Below are positions 8,067 to 9,274 of a stretch of DNA of 9,274 nt, piece by piece. Origin of the DNA: Paracoccaceae bacterium (GTDB lineage Bacteria; Pseudomonadota; Alphaproteobacteria; Rhodobacterales; Rhodobacteraceae); NCBI GenBank assembly GCA_026997055.1, contig JALWJU010000604.1, positions 1-9,274 of the forward strand, in the 5' to 3' direction. The translations under genes and the position numbers were made by a program. A model generated the notes under the pieces. That model was not told where the DNA came from. It saw only the letters and a program-made list of their open reading frames with translations, and ran no database searches. Position 1 is the first letter of the stretch. Each line of letters starts with the position of its first letter.

Positions 8067-8804
8067 ATGCGCTCTGGAATCATCGCCAGAAAGGTCGGCA
8101 TGACCCGGCTTTTCATGGAGGACGGCAAGCAGATCCCCGTGACCGTGCTCCAGCTCGACAACCTGCAGGTCGTGGCCCAGCGGACCGCTGAGAAGGACGG
8201 CTACACCGCCGTCCAGCTCGGTGCCGGCAATGCCAGGGTACAGCGGGTCTCCAAGCCCATGCGCGGCCATTTCGCCGCCGCCAAGGTGCCGCCCAAGCGC
8301 AAGATCGCCGAGTTCCGCGTCGCACCCGAGAACCTGATCGAAGTGGGCGCCGAGATCACCGCCGAGCATTTCGTCGAGGGCCAGAAGGTGGACGTCTCCG
8401 GCACCTCGATCGGCAAGGGCTTCGCCGGTGGCATGAAGCGGCACAATTTCGGCGGGCTTCGCGCCAGCCACGGCGTGTCGATCAGCCACCGCTCCCATGG
8501 CTCCACCGGCCAGTGTCAGGACCCCGGCAAGGTGTTCAAGGGCAAGAAGATGGCCGGCCATATGGGCGCCGTTCGGGTCACCACGCAGAATCTCGAAGTG
8601 GTGCGCACCGATGCCGAGCGCGGCCTCGTGTTCATCAAGGGCGCGGTGCCCGGCGCCAAGGGCGGCTGGGTCACGGTGAAGGATGCGGTCAAGTGCAAGC
8701 GCCCCGAGGGCGCGCCGCTGCCCGCGGCGATCAGGAAAGCGGCCAGTGCCGAAGAAGCCGCGCCCGCGGCTGAAGAGGCCCCTCAAGGAGGCGCTGAAGA
8801 ATGA
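8067..8804 (+). CDS. rplC: Large ribosomal subunit protein L3 (uL3)
   Basis: The 245-residue L3 is an early 23S rRNA-binding protein whose central loop reaches toward the peptidyl-transferase centre. The start MRSGIIARKVGMTRLF and the signature block about 115-164 (S-I-G-K-G-F-A-G-G-M-K-R-H-N-F-G-G, then HRSHGSTGQCQDPGKVFKGKKMAGH) are diagnostic. Q149 in GSTGQ corresponds to the Gln that PrmB methylates in E. coli (established for E. coli; inferred here). A Cys (C150) sits between the two Gln of that loop. The C-terminus carries an Ala/Glu-rich acidic tail (about 226-245), beyond the length of E. coli L3, which I have seen in relatives. The stop overlaps the rplD start by 4 bases (ATGA). Confidence 0.98.
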   Translation: MRSGIIARKVGMTRLFMEDGKQIPVTVLQLDNLQVVAQRTAEKDGYTAVQLGAGNARVQRVSKPMRGHFAAAKVPPKRKIAEFRVAPENLIEVGAEITAEHFVEGQKVDVSGTSIGKGFAGGMKRHNFGGLRASHGVSISHRSHGSTGQCQDPGKVFKGKKMAGHMGAVRVTTQNLEVVRTDAERGLVFIKGAVPGAKGGWVTVKDAVKCKRPEGAPLPAAIRKAASAEEAAPAAEEAPQGGAEE

Positions 8805-9274
8805 AACTCGATGTAATCAAACTGGACGGCAAGAAGGCCGGCACGGTCGAGCTCGACGAGGCCCTGTTCGGGCTGGAGCCGCGCGCCGACATCCTGCACC
8901 GGGTGGTGCGCTGGCAGCGCGCCCGCGCACAGGCCGGCACCCACAAGGTCAAGACCCGCTCCGAGACCAGCTATTCGGGCAAGAAGATCTACCGCCAGAA
9001 GGGCACCGGCGGCGCGCGTCACGGCGACCGCAACGCGCCGATCTTCCGTGGTGGCGGCATCTACAAGGGACCGACCCCGCGCAGCCATGCCCACGATCTG
9101 CCGAAGAAATTCCGCAAGCTGGGGCTGCGCCACGCCCTTTCGGCCAAGGCGCGTGCCGGCGAACTGGTGGTGATCGAGGCGGCCGAAGCCGATGGCAGGA
9201 CCGCGCCGCTGGCCAGGGCGGTGAAGAAGCTCGGCTGGAAGCGCGCGCTGGTGATCGACGGCGCGGTCCTGCCA
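8801..9274 (+). CDS. rplD: Large ribosomal subunit protein L4 (uL4), 3' end outside window
   Basis: The window holds the first 158 codons of L4, normally a little over 200 residues. L4 helps start 50S assembly, and its extended loop lines the exit tunnel. That loop is here at about 46-95: T-H-K-V-K-T-R-S-E-T-S-Y-S-G, the basic R-Q-K-G-T-G-G-A-R-H-G motif (65-75) and F-R-G-G-G-I-Y-K-G-P-T-P-R. The K-F-R-K-L-G-L-R-H-A-L-S-A helix follows. The ATG overlaps the rplC stop (ATGA, 8801-8804) and AAGGAGG (8785-8791) lies nine bases upstream, so translation is strong and coupled. In E. coli L4 represses its own operon; nothing here proves the same. The reading frame is intact to the right edge. Confidence 0.98.
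   Translation, partial: MKLDVIKLDGKKAGTVELDEALFGLEPRADILHRVVRWQRARAQAGTHKVKTRSETSYSGKKIYRQKGTGGARHGDRNAPIFRGGGIYKGPTPRSHAHDLPKKFRKLGLRHALSAKARAGELVVIEAAEADGRTAPLARAVKKLGWKRALVIDGAVLP

Overview
The window is GC-rich DNA whose protein sequences point to an alphaproteobacterium, most likely of the Rhodobacteraceae (Roseobacter/Paracoccus type). This rests on the form of EF-Tu (391 residues), S10, L3 with its Ala/Glu-rich tail, and ParC. It is chromosomal core DNA. I see no insertion sequence, phage gene, CRISPR array, tRNA or rRNA.

Layout. (1) Bases 1-734, minus strand: the start of a short-chain dehydrogenase/reductase gene, cut by the left edge, and upstream of it a gene for a membrane-anchored protein with a long Pro/Ala linker and a C-terminal bacterial SH3 domain. 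(2) Bases 735-878: a divergent intergenic region without a convincing promoter. (3) Bases 879-5657, plus strand: a tightly packed trio of parC (DNA topoisomerase IV subunit A), a DUF898/YjgN-family polytopic membrane protein starting 1 base after the parC stop, and a membrane-tethered M48 zinc metallopeptidase overlapping the previous gene by 4 bases. A terminator-like hairpin follows. (4) Bases 5740-6405: a predicted lipoprotein of unknown function with a repetitive tail. (5) Bases 6406-9274: a structured leader, tuf (EF-Tu), a second structured spacer, then rpsJ, rplC and the first three quarters of rplD, the head of the S10 ribosomal-protein operon.

How they work together. The right half is the translation module: EF-Tu delivers aminoacyl-tRNA, S10 (also NusE) belongs to the 30S head, and L3 and L4 nucleate 50S assembly. 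Close spacing, strong Shine-Dalgarno sites and a 4-base rplC/rplD overlap imply coupled expression. The left half joins chromosome decatenation (ParC) to a little-studied envelope pair (DUF898 plus M48 protease), which is the best candidate here for an under-described system. I found no clearly novel system. The other points of interest are a sharp codon-usage switch inside tuf, hairpins flanking tuf, a possible disulfide in the M48 protease and an Ala at the quinolone-contact position of ParC.
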